Positions 46,294-61,200 of a stretch of DNA of 64,000 bases are shown piece by piece; within the stretch, counting starts at the first letter, position 1, and each line of letters opens with the position of its first letter. Location of the stretch: assembly GCF_041146795.1 (NCBI RefSeq), contig NC_135179.1, positions 26,957,047 to 27,021,046 on the forward strand, in the 5' to 3' direction. This stretch comes from Maylandia zebra (taxonomy: Eukaryota; Chordata; Actinopteri; Cichliformes; Cichlidae). The notes under the pieces were generated by a model. That model had not been told where the DNA came from. It was given only the letters and a program-made list of their open reading frames with translations, and ran no database searches. A program made the translations under genes and the position numbers.

Positions 46294-49200
46294 ATGTTTA
46301 AGTGCATTAACCGAACGGCCCAGTTTACGAGATATCTTCAGTCAGCAGGCTACGTTTTCTGTCTTAACCGACCTTTTAGGTGAGCTCTTTTAGGTAAGTG
46401 TTGTAACTGAAAAATAGGAGAGTTATTTTTACACCGAGCAGCGAGCTGGCTAAACACCAAACTAATCTTAGCGGCTCGAGCCGGTTTTTTGACCCAGCTA
46501 ACCTCACTAGCTAAAGCGAAATGTTAGCTGATCCTACATTGTGTATTTGTGTCCTGCGCTTCCGTGATCGCTTACAATACACTTTTTAGCTTTGCGGAAC
46601 CAAATGTTTGCCAGCGAGTTAGACAAGACATCCCGTTTCTCACATGGTTGCTTGGTAACTTTTCTGAAGCTTTTATCCCTCATTAAATAAGCTAGCGCGA
46701 CTTTGCTTTCTGCGTAATGGATTAATTTGTGTCCTCTACTGAGTCACTGTAGCACACTGTAATCCCCGTTGTGCTCAGTACCAGAGAGATGTAATGTTTC
46801 CACACATCTACGTCGTGGCTGTCTTTTAACTGTCATTGCTGTTTAGCTTACTGTACGTAAGTAGCAATTACACCAAGGCAGTAATAATAGTTGGTTATCT
46901 AAACTGTGTTGCTGGTTTCGTTTGATTTTTTTTGTTGTTCAAAAACAGTGTTCCCGAAAATCATTAAAGATTTCATGTAATATTTCAGTAAAACTGCAGT
47001 AAACGAGCCATGTGTTGCTTAACAGCTCTTACAGTGATGTGTGGAAACTACGTGAGTCACGGCACCTGTTAAAACACAGCTAAATCCTTATGGGTGTTTT
47101 TTTTTTTTTTCCCTTCTTATTCATTCAGACAGATAATTTCTATATACACAACTATCTAGAAACGCTTTACTTCTTTATGCTTCCAAGGACCCAGACTTTC
47201 TTTCATTTATTTATTTATTTATTTTTATTGGTCTTGAGCAGTAGTTCTCCAGGCTTTCTTACATTTTTCTGACACAAGTTTTTATTTGGACTCTGGCAGC
47301 TTTTTGAGTCGGTTTTAGCCATTGTACATGATCATTTTCACAATAATCTTTTTGATGTTGGTTTTTAAATTTTGTTAAGACACTTAACACTAACCAGGTG
47401 ATTCCCATAGAGCTATTAGCTGAAAATGTATGACATATGTTAACATCTTGTGCAGTGTATCCTGCAATTTGAGGAAATTGGTTAAAAGAAGTTTTAGACC
47501 TGTCACTTTTATCTGCAACAGACGAACCATATCTTAAAGTCATGTCTTTAAGGAATAGAGGAAAAAGACATCCTGTCAATACTTGAAAGATGCATCTGGG
47601 ACCTTCAGATGATCCATCTGCTCATCACTGCACTCTCATTAGAAACGTTCTCAGTTGAAGAATGGATGTCACCATGTTTCACTTCTTAAAGAATGCAAAA
47701 TTACACAAGAACAGGACTTAAAACCAGTGGAAGAACAAAATATTCTTACACAGTGATGAATCCAAATTTGAACATTTCAGTTCAAGTCGTCAGCAGTATA
47801 TATGGAGGTGGTTGGGAGAGGTCCAACTGTGAGTTTCTACAGTCATCTGTGAAACATGTTGGAGGCTATGTCATGGTTTGGGACTGATGTTGGCAATCAT
47901 GTAAAAACTGATGAATTATTACTAACCTATTTAACAAACTATGCAGTACTATCTGGAAGGTGTCTGATTGGTTCATTTTTAGCATGACAGTGTGTTTAAG
48001 AATAAAGGTGGTCATACCAAATATAGACTTCTAAGCTCACTTGCATTTAGAGGCATCTATTGTCCTAAAATCTCCTTTGGCCATTATGTCACGTTAAATC
48101 AAAACATATTACAATTTTAATTGTAAGTGTCCATTTGGTTTTCTTTGCTTGCAGACTGGTGTCATCCTTGTCAGTCAGAATGACCGACCCGGCTGTGAGG
48201 AGGGTGGTTAGTGATGTTATTCGCTCACCTGAGGATAAGCGGGAGTACAGGGGCCTGGAGTTTATCAATGGCCTGAAGGCAGTGCTCATCAGTGACCCGA
48301 CCACAGACAAATCTTCAGCTGCTTTGGATGTCCACATAGGTAAATAGGTTTTAATTTTCTTTGTCCTGGCCAGGTGACCATGATTTTTTTCCGTGTTCTA
48401 TCACACCATTTGGAAAAGCAGAGCAATTTTCCCACATCATAATATAACTGTGCCTTGCTGACCAATATACTTTCATGCATAGAGTTGCCTCATTAGTTGC
48501 CAGACGTCTTTTAAGCTTTGGATGGGTATTTCTGATGTCTATTATCTAGTATTTCTGTTTGCAAACTAGATATGACATTATGTACTTATCGGGTTTCTCT
48601 ATTATAGCTTTTCACCAGCAAATAACATGTAACTGTTGGGACTCACAGCTTAAAGTTCTCACTGACTAAGCATTAGATAGTTGTTTTGAATGTCTGAGGA
48701 AGTTGTGAAATTCCTGTGACATTCTTTTTATATGTTGAATAAAAATGATAAAGAATTTAGTCATGTACATCTCATTGTTTATAAATCTACCTGTTGTGGT
48801 GCCGTTACAGATCTGTTTTTCTCACCTGGCAAACATTAAGTCACAACTGTTGCATGGATGAAAGAGAAGCAGCACCATTAACTACATTTCTCTGGGAATT
48901 TCTTTTCAATTTGCAGGTTCTCTGTCTGACCCACCAAACATCTCAGGGCTGGCACACTTTTGTGAACACATGCTGTTCCTGGGAACAGAGAAGTACCCCA
49001 AGGAGAACGAGTACAGCCAGTTCCTCAGTGAGCACGCAGGCAGTTCCAATGCCTTCACCAGCGGAGAACATACCAACTATTATTTTGATGTTTCCCATGA
49101 GCACTTGCAAGGAGCATTAGATAGGTATGTTGGTGTTCATTTGATGGTATTAATTTTGGCAGAAACATCAAAGTGATACATGATACACATTTAAAAGCTC

Positions 49201-52200
49201 AGTGGTCTTACATTTCTAGTAGATAGATTAAAAAAAAATTATATATATATTTTTGGTGACATTGTCTAATTGTTCCCTTGTGCTGTTCAAGCCACCTGGA
49301 CTTCAGTGGTAGGAAAGAACTGTGAGGAGTGATCTGAATTATTGATGATGATTCCTTTGTGGAAAATGAAAGGATCGTATAATTCAGTTAGTCAGCCTAA
49401 TTTTCCTATTCTTATTAAAAATATATACAAACTAGATATCTGAATATTATGGTTTTTCTTTTAAAATTATAGTTACTTAATTAAACCAACATTTCTAGGT
49501 TTTAGGAGGTAAACAGTGAAAGATTATTAGTATTTTGGAGTTTGTATGTTAAGAATACAACATCTATTAAAAGAAGTTCATGGTCCATTTCCTTTGCAAT
49601 AATGTTGATTTTTTTTTTTAAGCAGTCTTATGATGTGACAGAACTACAGTGATTACTTTTTACAGTATAATGTTTGCTGTGTACATCTTTAGATGCACAC
49701 TATGAATTTTAGTGTGCTTAGCATTTCCTCATTTGCATGGCAGTTGCTCTGACTTTGTACTCTTGCAAAGCTTTTGTTCATTTTCCAAACAGTCATAACG
49801 TATAATCTGTATTTAATATAAACAAGATTGTACACACCAGAAAATGCTGAAAATCTGAAATCTAGTAGTATTATCACACACCTCTGTTGTTATTCTACAT
49901 GCTGAAATGTACTCCTTGATAACAGCAACTTCTGACCTTTGTAGGTTTGCCCAGTTCTTTCTGTGCCCATTGTTTGACGAGAGCTGCAAGGACCGCGAGG
50001 TGAACGCTGTGGACTCTGAGCATGAGAAAAACCTGATGAATGATGCCTGGAGGCTGTTTCAGTTGGAAAAGGCCACTGGCAACCCAAAACACCCTTTCAG
50101 TAAATTTGGAACAGGTAGAAACTGTTCTTGCCAGACTTCACTTTGAAACTATATCATTACATCATTCATTCTGACTGCTTAGTGCATCACATTTCAGTTG
50201 TTATAGCAGAATATTTTGACTGGAGAGCAAAACCGCCCTGCACAGAATATTTAAGCAAGAATTCCCTTCATAGGGTCGATATGATGTGTTTTAGATTTTG
50301 TATTAGACTACTAATCTAGAGCAGAATCCAGTCACATATGTTAACTGTGGCTAATATTTGATTAAATGAGGTTTACATTCATGCAGCCTACTTATTATAA
50401 GAGACGGCTGTTTTAGCCCAGAAATACTTCTCAATGGCTTTGTTTTTTTATTTTAAACATGAACAAATTTCAGTTTGTTTTTTGAGAAAGCAGTTTAGGA
50501 GTTTTCTGATAGTCATTCCAGATCAGAGTGACGTATACTCAGAGCAGCTCTGAGCTCAAAATAGCCACCTGATGGCAGTCTTGAATTATACCGTCTGTAT
50601 TCCCATTAAGAACAGGAGAGGATCAGACGTATCTGAAAGCAGTGCACTCAGCAGACTAACATAGCTTCTCCTGTCTGCTGCTTTGATGGTGTCTCTTTTA
50701 AAAAACAAAAAAAACCCACTTAATTTGCCTTAGAAGTGCTTCATGTAGACTGTAGCACTTGTTTTAGGGGGTTGATTTTTTAATATAGAAATTGATTATG
50801 GAATGTAATTTCACTGAATTTCACTACGGGAGTGTGTTGCCTTTTCTTAATTACATTAAAATGTACATTGCTGATCTTTTTATAGGAAATAAATTGACAC
50901 TAGAGACCAGACCATCTAAAGAGGGGGTTGATGTCCGTCAGGAGCTTCTGAAATTCCACTCTACATATTACTCTTCTAACCTCATGGGACTGTGTGTGTT
51001 AGGAAGAGGTAAGATGACATTGCTCACGCATGTGATGTTTAAATGTTGCAAAATAATCATCTGACCTGAACAATGTGCAAGTCATGCATGAATGTCGCCT
51101 GAATTCTAGTATTTCACATTTCATTGTAGAGCAAAACGATGTGTTGTTCTCAAATCAGCTGTGATAATGTGCCTTGGTGTCACTGCCAAAAACGAGAGAC
51201 TTTCAAGATAACATATCTGTTTCGTTCCATCGAATAACGTGAAAGTGATGAGAGACTTGAGTTACTGGCTTTTAGGGACATTAAACCTGTTGTCGAACAT
51301 TTTTGACTTAGTGGTACCATGGACAAGTGCTGCTGCCATGCCTTAAAAAAAGAGCTAATTTTGTATAAAGTAAGCTATATTAATGTATTTTCATTTATTA
51401 ATAGATTTATATAAGTAATCTAAAGTTGCAAAATAACTTGAAATTAAAGCTTTAAAATGAATAAATGAATGCTGGACTTGTAGACTCACCATCCTTCCAG
51501 TCCATACAGGACACATGATCCTGCATACCACAGTTCACCCACGCATGTAGTTAGTAATTAGAAGTAAAGATGTGTTATAAGTCATGTGGGTGTGGTGTCA
51601 TACAGATTTATTTTTCTTTTCTTGTCCTCCTGTACTAAGCTGTATTAATCAGTGAGCGTTCTTAATATTTAAAACTTCAAGACTCAGTTTGAAATCAAAG
51701 TTGTTAGCTTCACTTTGTGGAGAAATATTTTGTAGCATTAAATCCTACTAAAAAATTGTGTTGGTTTGATAGAGTTTATATTACCTAGGAACACCTTGGG
51801 TTAATTATAAATATGACTCAAACACTACTAAAATGTATTACCTATCCAAATTAATACATTTTAGTAAGCTGAACTATTACTTCAAATACTCTTAGACAAA
51901 GAGCACGTAGATTTAAAAAAACAAAACAAAATACAAATGTTAAGTGCCAAATGTTCAGCAATGTACTTTTAAATTAAAACTTAACAGTGTCTAATTTCAA
52001 ACCAGGATACACACAGTTCTTTGTGGCATTTGTTTTCCATTCCATTATAGGCCTTTAAGAATGGCCTATAATCTGCTTTAGTGTTAAAATACAGACTGCA
52101 AGCAAGGTTTACTTGAGCCAGTTTGTTTGACAGCTAAAAGTTACAGGCTTGAAATGCTAATAGCTAGCCAATCAACTGTTTTGGGGTTTTGTTTTATTTT

Positions 52201-55200
52201 TTTAAGGGGGGGAACTTTATTGTAAATTCAGTATCTGTGATTTTTTTTTTTTTTTTTTTAAACCCTTTGTTGGCAGAATCACTGGATGAGTTGACGGCCA
52301 TGGTGGTTAAATTATTTGGAGAAGTGGAAAACAAAAACGTGCCTGTTCCAGAATTTCCCGAACACCCCTTCCAGGAACAACACCTTAAAGTGAGCTGTTT
52401 ACTTCTCACTCCTTTACATTTTTACTGCATTGCAAAATGTCTGTAAACATTTTTTCCCCTAACATGTTACTTTGGGATTCATAAATTCTTCTGTTTACTA
52501 CAGTCATTGAAGTGTCAGATGAAAGAGCCCTTAGTAACACATTTCTGGTTGGTGTTCTTCTTTTTTCCTGTTACAGCAATTCTACAAAGTGGTTCCCATC
52601 AAAGACATTAGAAATCTTTATGTGACTTTCCCCATCCCAGACCTACAGAAGTACTACAAATCTAACCCAGGACATTATCTGGGACATCTGATTGGTCACG
52701 AAGGACCTGGAAGTTTGTTATCTGAGCTGAAATCTAAAGGTAGCAGACTGCAAGCTGGTGTCAAATATTATTAGAGCAAGTGATACACTTAGTAAAACCA
52801 TATCCTAAAATATATGATTGGCTCCGAGGTTACTTATGTGTTAAAATGTATAAAAACATAAAATGTAACACCAGGAGACCTGTGTTCGTCTTATTTAGTG
52901 ATTGGAATAGAAGTCAGTTTTCTTTTAGGACAGAAACATTCACAGTAACAGTTTCTTTTATCATAAAAATGAAAGAAACACCTTACTAAATTTTCACAAT
53001 AATTACTTTCTAAGGCTGGGTGAACACACTTGTTGGAGGTCAGAAAGAGGGAGCCAGAGGATTCATGTTCTTCATCATCAATGTGGACTTGACTGAGGAG
53101 GGCCTCTGTAAGTCATGCATCTCACTACTTTACATGAATTGTACCTAGTTTGTGTGTTTTGCATGTGATTATGATCACTCACAGTATGTGTAGGGAAAAG
53201 AAATGTAAATATTAAATCTTGGGGCATGATCTGTGTGTCACTGCAGTGCACGTTGAGGACATAATCTTCCACATGTTCCAGTACATCCAGAAACTACGTA
53301 CTGAAGGGCCTCAAGAGTGGGTGTTTGAGGAGTGCAAGGTGATTTATGTTGTTAGTTCAGTGATACTTTCTAAGAGTCAGTATAAGCGGATTTCCTATTC
53401 CTCACTGTAAAAGCTAGTTTTAAAAAAGAAATTAGAATAGCATATGGATTCCATTATGTGCATCACAGTTAATAGATCTGGATCAATAAGCTAAATGAAT
53501 GTAGTCATTGTATGTTTGGTGATTTCAGCTGTTATACCTTCAACCTTTTTGTCTCTCTCTATAGGATTTAAACAATGTTGCCTTCAGGTTCAAAGACAAG
53601 GAGCGTCCCCGTGGCTACACTTCCAAAATTGCAGGTTTACTACATGTAGGTCCTTCTTTTATCTGCAGTCATTGTTTCCAGGCAGCCTTGTCAGAATCAA
53701 GCTAGTTTTTATTTGTATCAAAATGCACAGTATGTGATTGTTGCAGCAGGTGGAGTAAGGTACCAAATGTTTAATTTACTTTTTGGGTTCTGGGGACAGC
53801 AGTCTAAGGAGGAAACCCAAGACTTATCTCACATTAGACAGTTTTTCCTGTGAATCCAGGGAGATAAAGAGTCCTTCTCTTGTCAGACAGGAGATCTCCA
53901 GTGAGTCTTGGGTAAGGGCATGCGGTCAAATGCATGCAAAATACCCACCCCTGCCGCTGTTTCTCACCTAGTGCAGCTCCAAAGTGGAACAGAGTCCAGC
54001 CCTTCCCCAGGAGCTTTGTTCCAGAGCCCAAGCTATGTGTTGAGGCGAGCCCACTATATCCAGTTCATGTACCACAAGCAAGTACATGGAAGCCGGGGAT
54101 TGTGTTGGGACCTTCACCTTTGAAGGTCCCACTCAACATGGGCCCCTACAGCCCTTTTAGACCCATGTAGGCTTCTTTGGGCAAAGGCCAGCTGGATCCC
54201 ATGGGCTAAAGCACATGGCTCCAAAGTGGGGCCTTGGTCCTTTATTTTATTTTTAATACAAAGGGTTGTGTTTGCATATTTAAGATGGAATACATGCACA
54301 TCTCCATACATTTGAGAGCTTGCAGTCATTGTAAGATATTATGTAACAACTTTGTATAGCTACTGTGCTTCCAAAAACACAGCGAGGTTTTAATAGTAAA
54401 TGAGATTCATCGTCGGTCCTTTTAAGTAGAAGTTTAGAATTTACTTTATGGAGGCCTTTTACACATTTGTGTTTTCAAACGGTGCAATGCCAACAGCTTT
54501 CTTTGTGTGTCGTAGTACTACCCTCTCGAAGAAGTTCTAGCAGCAGAGTACCTCTTGGAAGAGTTCAGGCCAGATCTGATCGAGATGGTGCTGGATAAGC
54601 TGAGACCAGAACACGTCAGGTCAGTGTGACTTTGCAATGTGTAGTGAGGCTCACTTTACCTTTTCTGTTACCAAGTAATAAACTGCACAAAACTAGAAGT
54701 AGATTAAGGCAATAACAACAGTTGTAAAAGAAAACTGAGTTTTGTGTTTATCAAGCAAAAAATAACCTGCTGATTAGATCATTTCTGCAGCAGTGAACTT
54801 GTTGGGCAAATTTCTGTTTGCTTCTTTTACTTTAATCTGAGTGTATAACCTCTCAGAGGAAGATGTGGGCACATGGTGAGATAAACTTTAAGCTAAACTT
54901 TACAGCTGCAGTCCCACTTGGATAACTGGACTGAAATAAAAGTGGGCCTGGTGTAGCTTTAATTCATTTACTGGGTTGCAGCTGCTGTGCCAAGCAAAGT
55001 CCAGACTTGTAACCGGTCCATTTCTTAATGTGTATTAAGGAGACGACAGCATGCAGTCATTGGTTGACCCTGACAGTTTGCATGCCAGTCTCTTCCTTTA
55101 CTGAAGTAGCCATTTAATTCTGGGCTTCTGCCAAAACTGCTTTAAATTAATGAACGAATGCTTCTTTATTTATCCATCTCATTCCAGCTACAAGAGAACT

Positions 55201-58200
55201 TACAGAGAAACACCATTTCCTTTTACACTGAGTCCTTGAACTTTGTTTAACTAAAACATACTGATGGGATAAATGTTCAAACTTGGGAAAAACCTGCACT
55301 CTGACAGCTCCAGCCAAACGATGTGTCAATGGCTGTGCACCACCTGAAACATGATCGAAATGGAAAAGCACTCACATCTTGTGCAGCTAACAGGCACTAA
55401 GTAGCACAGAGGGCTTTTTGTATAGATCTATAATGTGACCTGTTGTCTTCTTACTTTTCCAGAGTTGCAGTGGTATCAAAATCATTTGAAGGACAAACAG
55501 ACATAACAGAAGAGTGGTACGGCACGCAGTACAAACAGGAGGCCATCTCTGAGGAGACCATCAAGGTGAATGATTGTGTCCAGTTTTTCTGCTGTGTAAT
55601 CAGCGTATAACCACTACATCAGTTATATAAGGCTCTGATTGTTTATCTTTTTCTGTTGTAGAAATGGGCAAATGCAGACCTCAACGGCAAATTCAAATTG
55701 CCAATGAAAAATGAGTTCATCCCTACCAACTTCGAGATCTACCCTCTTGAGAAAGACTCTCCGTCAGTTCCCACTTTAATCAAGGCAAGTGTTTTCTCTG
55801 CACAGCTCCATCAAAGTGTTGTCACTTTTCATTGTCTGACTGCGTTGGACGGTCCCTGCTTACCTGCTTCTTCTTAAGTCTCTTATGCTTTCATATGGAA
55901 ATGTGGTATTGTGATTTAGACATCAAGCATTAGTTGTTGTTGTGTCAGGATCAGAGGAACTAAGCAGCTAATAAAAGCTTACATTTCCCATCTCTGTTGG
56001 AACAACTGAATAAAAGTTAGTATGGCTTTTGTTGTTTGTTGCTAAGAGACCTATCAAAGTAACACTGTTAGATTTCTGTGATTAAATGAGCGTCGTCTGC
56101 TTGTACAGTTTACCTTCTGCTTGCATTTCAATGCTTTACTTTGTTAAGACTTCCCATGAATATGAAATTAAGTTTGGTTTTCATTTCTTCCAGGACACTG
56201 CTATGAGCAAGGTGTGGTTCAAGCAGGATGACAAATTCTTCCTCCCCAAGGCTTGCCTGAACTTTGAGTTCTTCAGGTGAGTAGTAAATATAGAGGATTT
56301 GTTCTGCAGCTGGAGTGTGGACACAAATTCTTACCAAGTAAATTGTGACTCTTAAGATTAACTCAATAATGAGAAATCATAAATGTACTGCTGCTACAAC
56401 AGTGCATAATAAGTTTTAAAGTAATCAGATAACAAAGTGCAAAAATAATTATCAAAATATTCATTTATTAGTGTCATCAGGTTTCCCAATGTGATATGGA
56501 GACACACATTTTCTTTGAAGTTGTGTAAGATGTAAAATTGCCAAAGTTACCTACTTTGGTGACCCATTGTGACAAGGGAGCAACTAAAAGTAGCTTTTAC
56601 GACTGTACCGGAGAGTAAATCTCATATTGGTTACACTTAAAATGCAGATCTTCTGGAAAATAAGTCCAGGTTTGACTGTGGATGGTCACAGGTCAGCATG
56701 TTAAAAGCAACAAAGTTAAATGAGTGCCATGTGTAACTCCACATAAATGGACACACCATTCTACTGGTTGTCTTCTTTATTCAAGGTAGGTGGCTGTTCC
56801 CTTGTTCAGTGTTGATTTAATTTAGTAGGATTAAATGCTTCTGGAATTAGCTACTGTGTAATATAGGATCGTTTGGATTAACTTGGATCAGCTTCTTGAC
56901 AAACACTGCCAAACCCTTCTAGGTGGGACTACAATTAGACAGTATTAGGCTGTAAGTAATTCCACTGTTACACTGCTGATAGCTACAGTTAATTATATGT
57001 TCATAAATTGTGAAACATGCTACACAGTAGTTGCAGTTTGCATCAGCTCGTGCAGCTTTATTTGTATGCTTTGTGTGACATTTTCTCTACAGCCCGTTTG
57101 CGTACGTGGACCCATTGCATTGTAACATGGCATATTTATACCTGGAGCTCCTCAAGGACTCCCTCAACGAGTATGCATATGCAGCCGAGCTAGCTGGCTT
57201 GAACTATGACCTCCAAAATACCGTCTATGGGATGTATGTAAGTATTCACAATCCCTCCCATCGCCGACCTCATGCCGCCTTCCCTTTATTATCCTCAAAC
57301 TGGGCTACAGTGGCTCAGGCAGGCCTGGGTCAATAGCTGACGTTAACCTTCCAATCTGACCGCGTCTGTGGCCAGACTGCAAGTTACAATAACAGGAAAC
57401 TGTCGTATATTGAACGTTTTTTATTGTTTGACATGCTTGATCATTTGAGACGGTTTTGTAGAGATTTTGAACCTGCGTGTGTTTTACATCACCTTCTAAC
57501 CTGTACCCGGCTGGCATAGTATCTGTTTTATTTACAACTCCCTCTTTTATAACTGCTCATCAACCTCCTGTTAAAACACCATGCCTACCTGCGAGGGCTT
57601 TTATTCTCTCCATATCAAATCATCCTTTAGGTGTGCTGGGGTTAAACACACACCTGTAATTAAGGCATCAGGTTTGAAAGTCAGCCACTATTCTTCCATC
57701 AAAAAGTTTTTGTCAGTCAGTGCAGAACAGAAAGCCGGTCATGTGGCTGCATATACATACTCTTCATTATCATTCTTCTCATATGTGTTTTTATTTAGTG
57801 TTGGGCAACACTTGATTCCCAACAAACATTTATTTGTTTCATTTCTTTCTTTTTTTCCTTCCATTAGTCGCTACCTTTACGCAGACCCCCTGCACTGCAA
57901 CATGACCTACTTGTTGCTCAGGTTACTGAAGGATGATTTAAAAGAGTATACATATGCAGCCCGCCTGGCTGGGCTGGTGTATGGTGTAGCCTCAGGGATG
58001 AATGCCATCCTCGTAAGTAAGCCGTTTGAAGTCTGGAGGGAAGATGGGGTGCCAGTGAAGGCTGCACTTTGAGGCTTTAACAGAGTGAAAATAACTTGGC
58101 GGTTGTGGTTTCTACACTCTTGATTGTGTGAAATCCTGCTTGTTCAATCTGAGAGAGAAGTCTAATATGCATTTTCTTGCAAATAACAAAACTGGGAGTG

Positions 58201-61200
58201 ACATCACTCCTTTGTTCTTAGGTATGTAGAATGCGGCATTAAATTTAAAGATCTGTGCAGGTTTATCTAGGAGGCTTAACATCATTAGGAGTGTATCACT
58301 AAATCAGGTGTTTTTCTGTTTCCTTGATTTATGAATGAGCAATTTGCTTGTGTGCGTATGTGTGAGATTTAATGTTGTACATCAAAGTAATGGCCTGAAT
58401 CAATCTGGTTTGCTGTGGTGTTGTCTGTCCACTGTTCTTTAAAACCTGCTGACTTCTAACAACTCTTCAGCTGTCATAATGACCAACTAACCTGCATTCA
58501 TTAGCTCCCTTCTCACCTGTGAATTCATGACTGTGGTGTGTCCTTACAGAGGGCTGTATAGCTGTGTGATGGGCTGCAAGTAATTGATCTGAGTCAGCAG
58601 TGTTAGTGTGGATGCTGGCCGTTTGTCAAGGTTAACGATGTTTGGAGAGATTACTTTTAACAGGTGTCACTGCAGGGGCTTGGCCACAAGGTGAGGTGAG
58701 CTGTGGGATGAAAGTGACAGCGAAGCCCTGGGAGGTTATGCTGAATCCTGAAGGGCCATTAGGTGTGCGTGATGCAGGAAAATTCATTTATGCCCAAGCA
58801 CGTGCAGTGAACTCAGGCAGAACATTGACATTCTTTTTGTTTTTGAGTCTCTAGAGATTCAGATTATTCTTCACCATGAGGAGTCGGTCTAATCTGGAAA
58901 GATTTTCTTCACAATAGTTTGGCCAGCCCACGATTGAATTAAATGGAGAACACATTCATGTATTCATGGTAGCAAATGAATGCAAAACCTTCATAACAAC
59001 AAATGTTAACTGTTATGCTAATAAGCTTAATGTATCCTTTTGTTTGTGATGATGTGCCGCCTGTCTCCTGTCACTGTGTGCTGCAGCTGTCTGTTAAAGG
59101 CTACAGTGACAAACAGCACATCCTGCTGAAGAAGATCATCGAGAAGATGGCCACTTTTGAGATAGACGAGAAGCGCTTTGACATCATCAAGGAAGCTGTA
59201 AGTTCAGACTCACTGACTCAGTAATAGTTTAGCTTCCAGTCTCAGTTTTAATGGTGATCTGATTCTGCCTTCTTTCTTTCTGCAGTACATGAGGTCTTTG
59301 AATAACTTCAGAGCTGAGCAGCCTCACCAGCATGCCATGTACTACCTCCGTCTTCTAATGACCGAGGTCGCTTGGACCAAAGATGAGCTCAGAGAGGCTC
59401 TAGATGGTGAGACTCTTAATGTTTCTCTTCTGTCTCAGCAGGAATGCTTACTGGCTGCTTTTTCATCTGTGAACTAAACAGAGTTAATTAAAACACATAG
59501 TACAGAGCATTTCTTACATTAAAAAAAACAACTTTTTTTTGGAGTGGTAGAAAACCAAGCATGTGTGGAACTTCCACAGGCATTTTCCACACTCACTGAA
59601 AGGTCAGTTCAGGTCCCAGGATGGTGCAGTAGTTGGCGCCACCCCCTCGCAGGGAGGTTCCTGGGAAGAAGGTTCCAACTCCTTTCTGTGTGGAGTTAGC
59701 ATGTTTTCCCTGTGCTCCCTGACTTCTTCTCACAGTCCAAAGACATGCATTTTTGGTAAAGTGGTGACTCTAAATTGGCCATGAATGTGAAGTACTTGAA
59801 GCGTGTGGACTAAACCCAGTAAAGCAATCAAATTGACCTGAATTATTGTAGTCAAGTCTCAGAACAGGTCAAATTTAACCCAGACACTGTAAAGGTTAAA
59901 TCACATAGCTGCAGTGAAAAATGTAAAACTATCACTGAAGTTTTCAGGTTTCTGCACACAGTAGAGGCCTCTCCTCTCGCCTTGGGTCTTTTCTTTTCAG
60001 TTTTTCTCCTTTAAATGCTGAAGCTGTCCTCTAGCAGTTGCTTCCCTAGCTGCAGTCTTTCCCGTGCACAGTGCCAGTCTGGAGCCTGCAGGGCAGCTTG
60101 TTATATTTTTAACCACAGAGCTTACACAGAGTATCCTCAGATTCACACGAGACTCAATTACCCTGCTGGGTCAGGACCTGGAGCTCAGTCACCTGGGCCT
60201 CCAATTAGCACAGCTCGGTTTTGTTATCAGTCTCTTTAGCCCGCCGTCCTCCTCTGTCTGTGGTCTCTGAGACGCTGTGAGTGTCATGACTTAAATTTAA
60301 ACTTTTATGCACATCTAACTCAGTCTTTAGGTATTATTTTTACTACTGCAATATGACGTGCTGCTTTGCTGCTTTGTTCATGGCAGGAAGACTGCCCGAT
60401 GCCACACTCAACAGTTATTCTTTGAATCAGTCTGTTACCAGCCTTGGAAAATTACTCTTTGATTGATTGCTTTTGCCTGTGATCTGTATTGCAGATGTAA
60501 CTCTCCCACGCCTTAAGGCCTTCATACCTCAGCTGTTGTCACGGTTACATATTGAAGCACTTCTTCATGGCAACATCACCAAGGAGGTTTGTTTGGAGTC
60601 ACTACTTATTATTACTTATTTATCCATATCTCAGAGGTTTATTGTCTCATCAGATCCTGCACTTCAACCTGCTCGTCGGAGAATAACACTCTTAAAATGG
60701 AGGAATGATCCCTTTTGTGATCATCAAATTATAATAATGACCAGCTTCTCTAACAGCAGAAGATGAACTAACTGAGGGGTTTATGTGAGAGAACAAAACT
60801 GATTTAGTTATATCAGTGGAAAAATTTATAGATAAACATAAACTACTCACTGAGAGTCAGTACGGATTCAGTGCCGATGATGTTGATCTGCTTGATCTAT
60901 TAGATTCAATAGAATACATCACAAATTCCATAGACAAAAAGCAATATGTGGCTGGGTTATTCATAGACTTGACAAAGGCATTTGACACTATAGATCATGA
61001 TATATTAATAAGAAAACTGGAACGTTATGGTGTCAGAGGGGTAGCTTTAGATTGGGTCCGGAGTTATTTAGGTGACAGGAAGCAGTTTGTGAAATTAAAT
61101 GGTGGTTGCTCCTAATGTATGGACATTGCTTGTGGTGTACCCCAAGGGTCAGTTTTGGGTCTAAAATTCTTCAACTTGTACATTAACGACATCTGTAAAG

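Noticed and set aside
50566..50579. CTCF-like CCACCTGATGGCAG in ide intron 4
   Set aside because: One mismatch at a strongly conserved position; not called.
57581..58072. 163-codon frame covering exon 15b
   Set aside because: Only 57868-58012 is exonic; the rest is intron read through.
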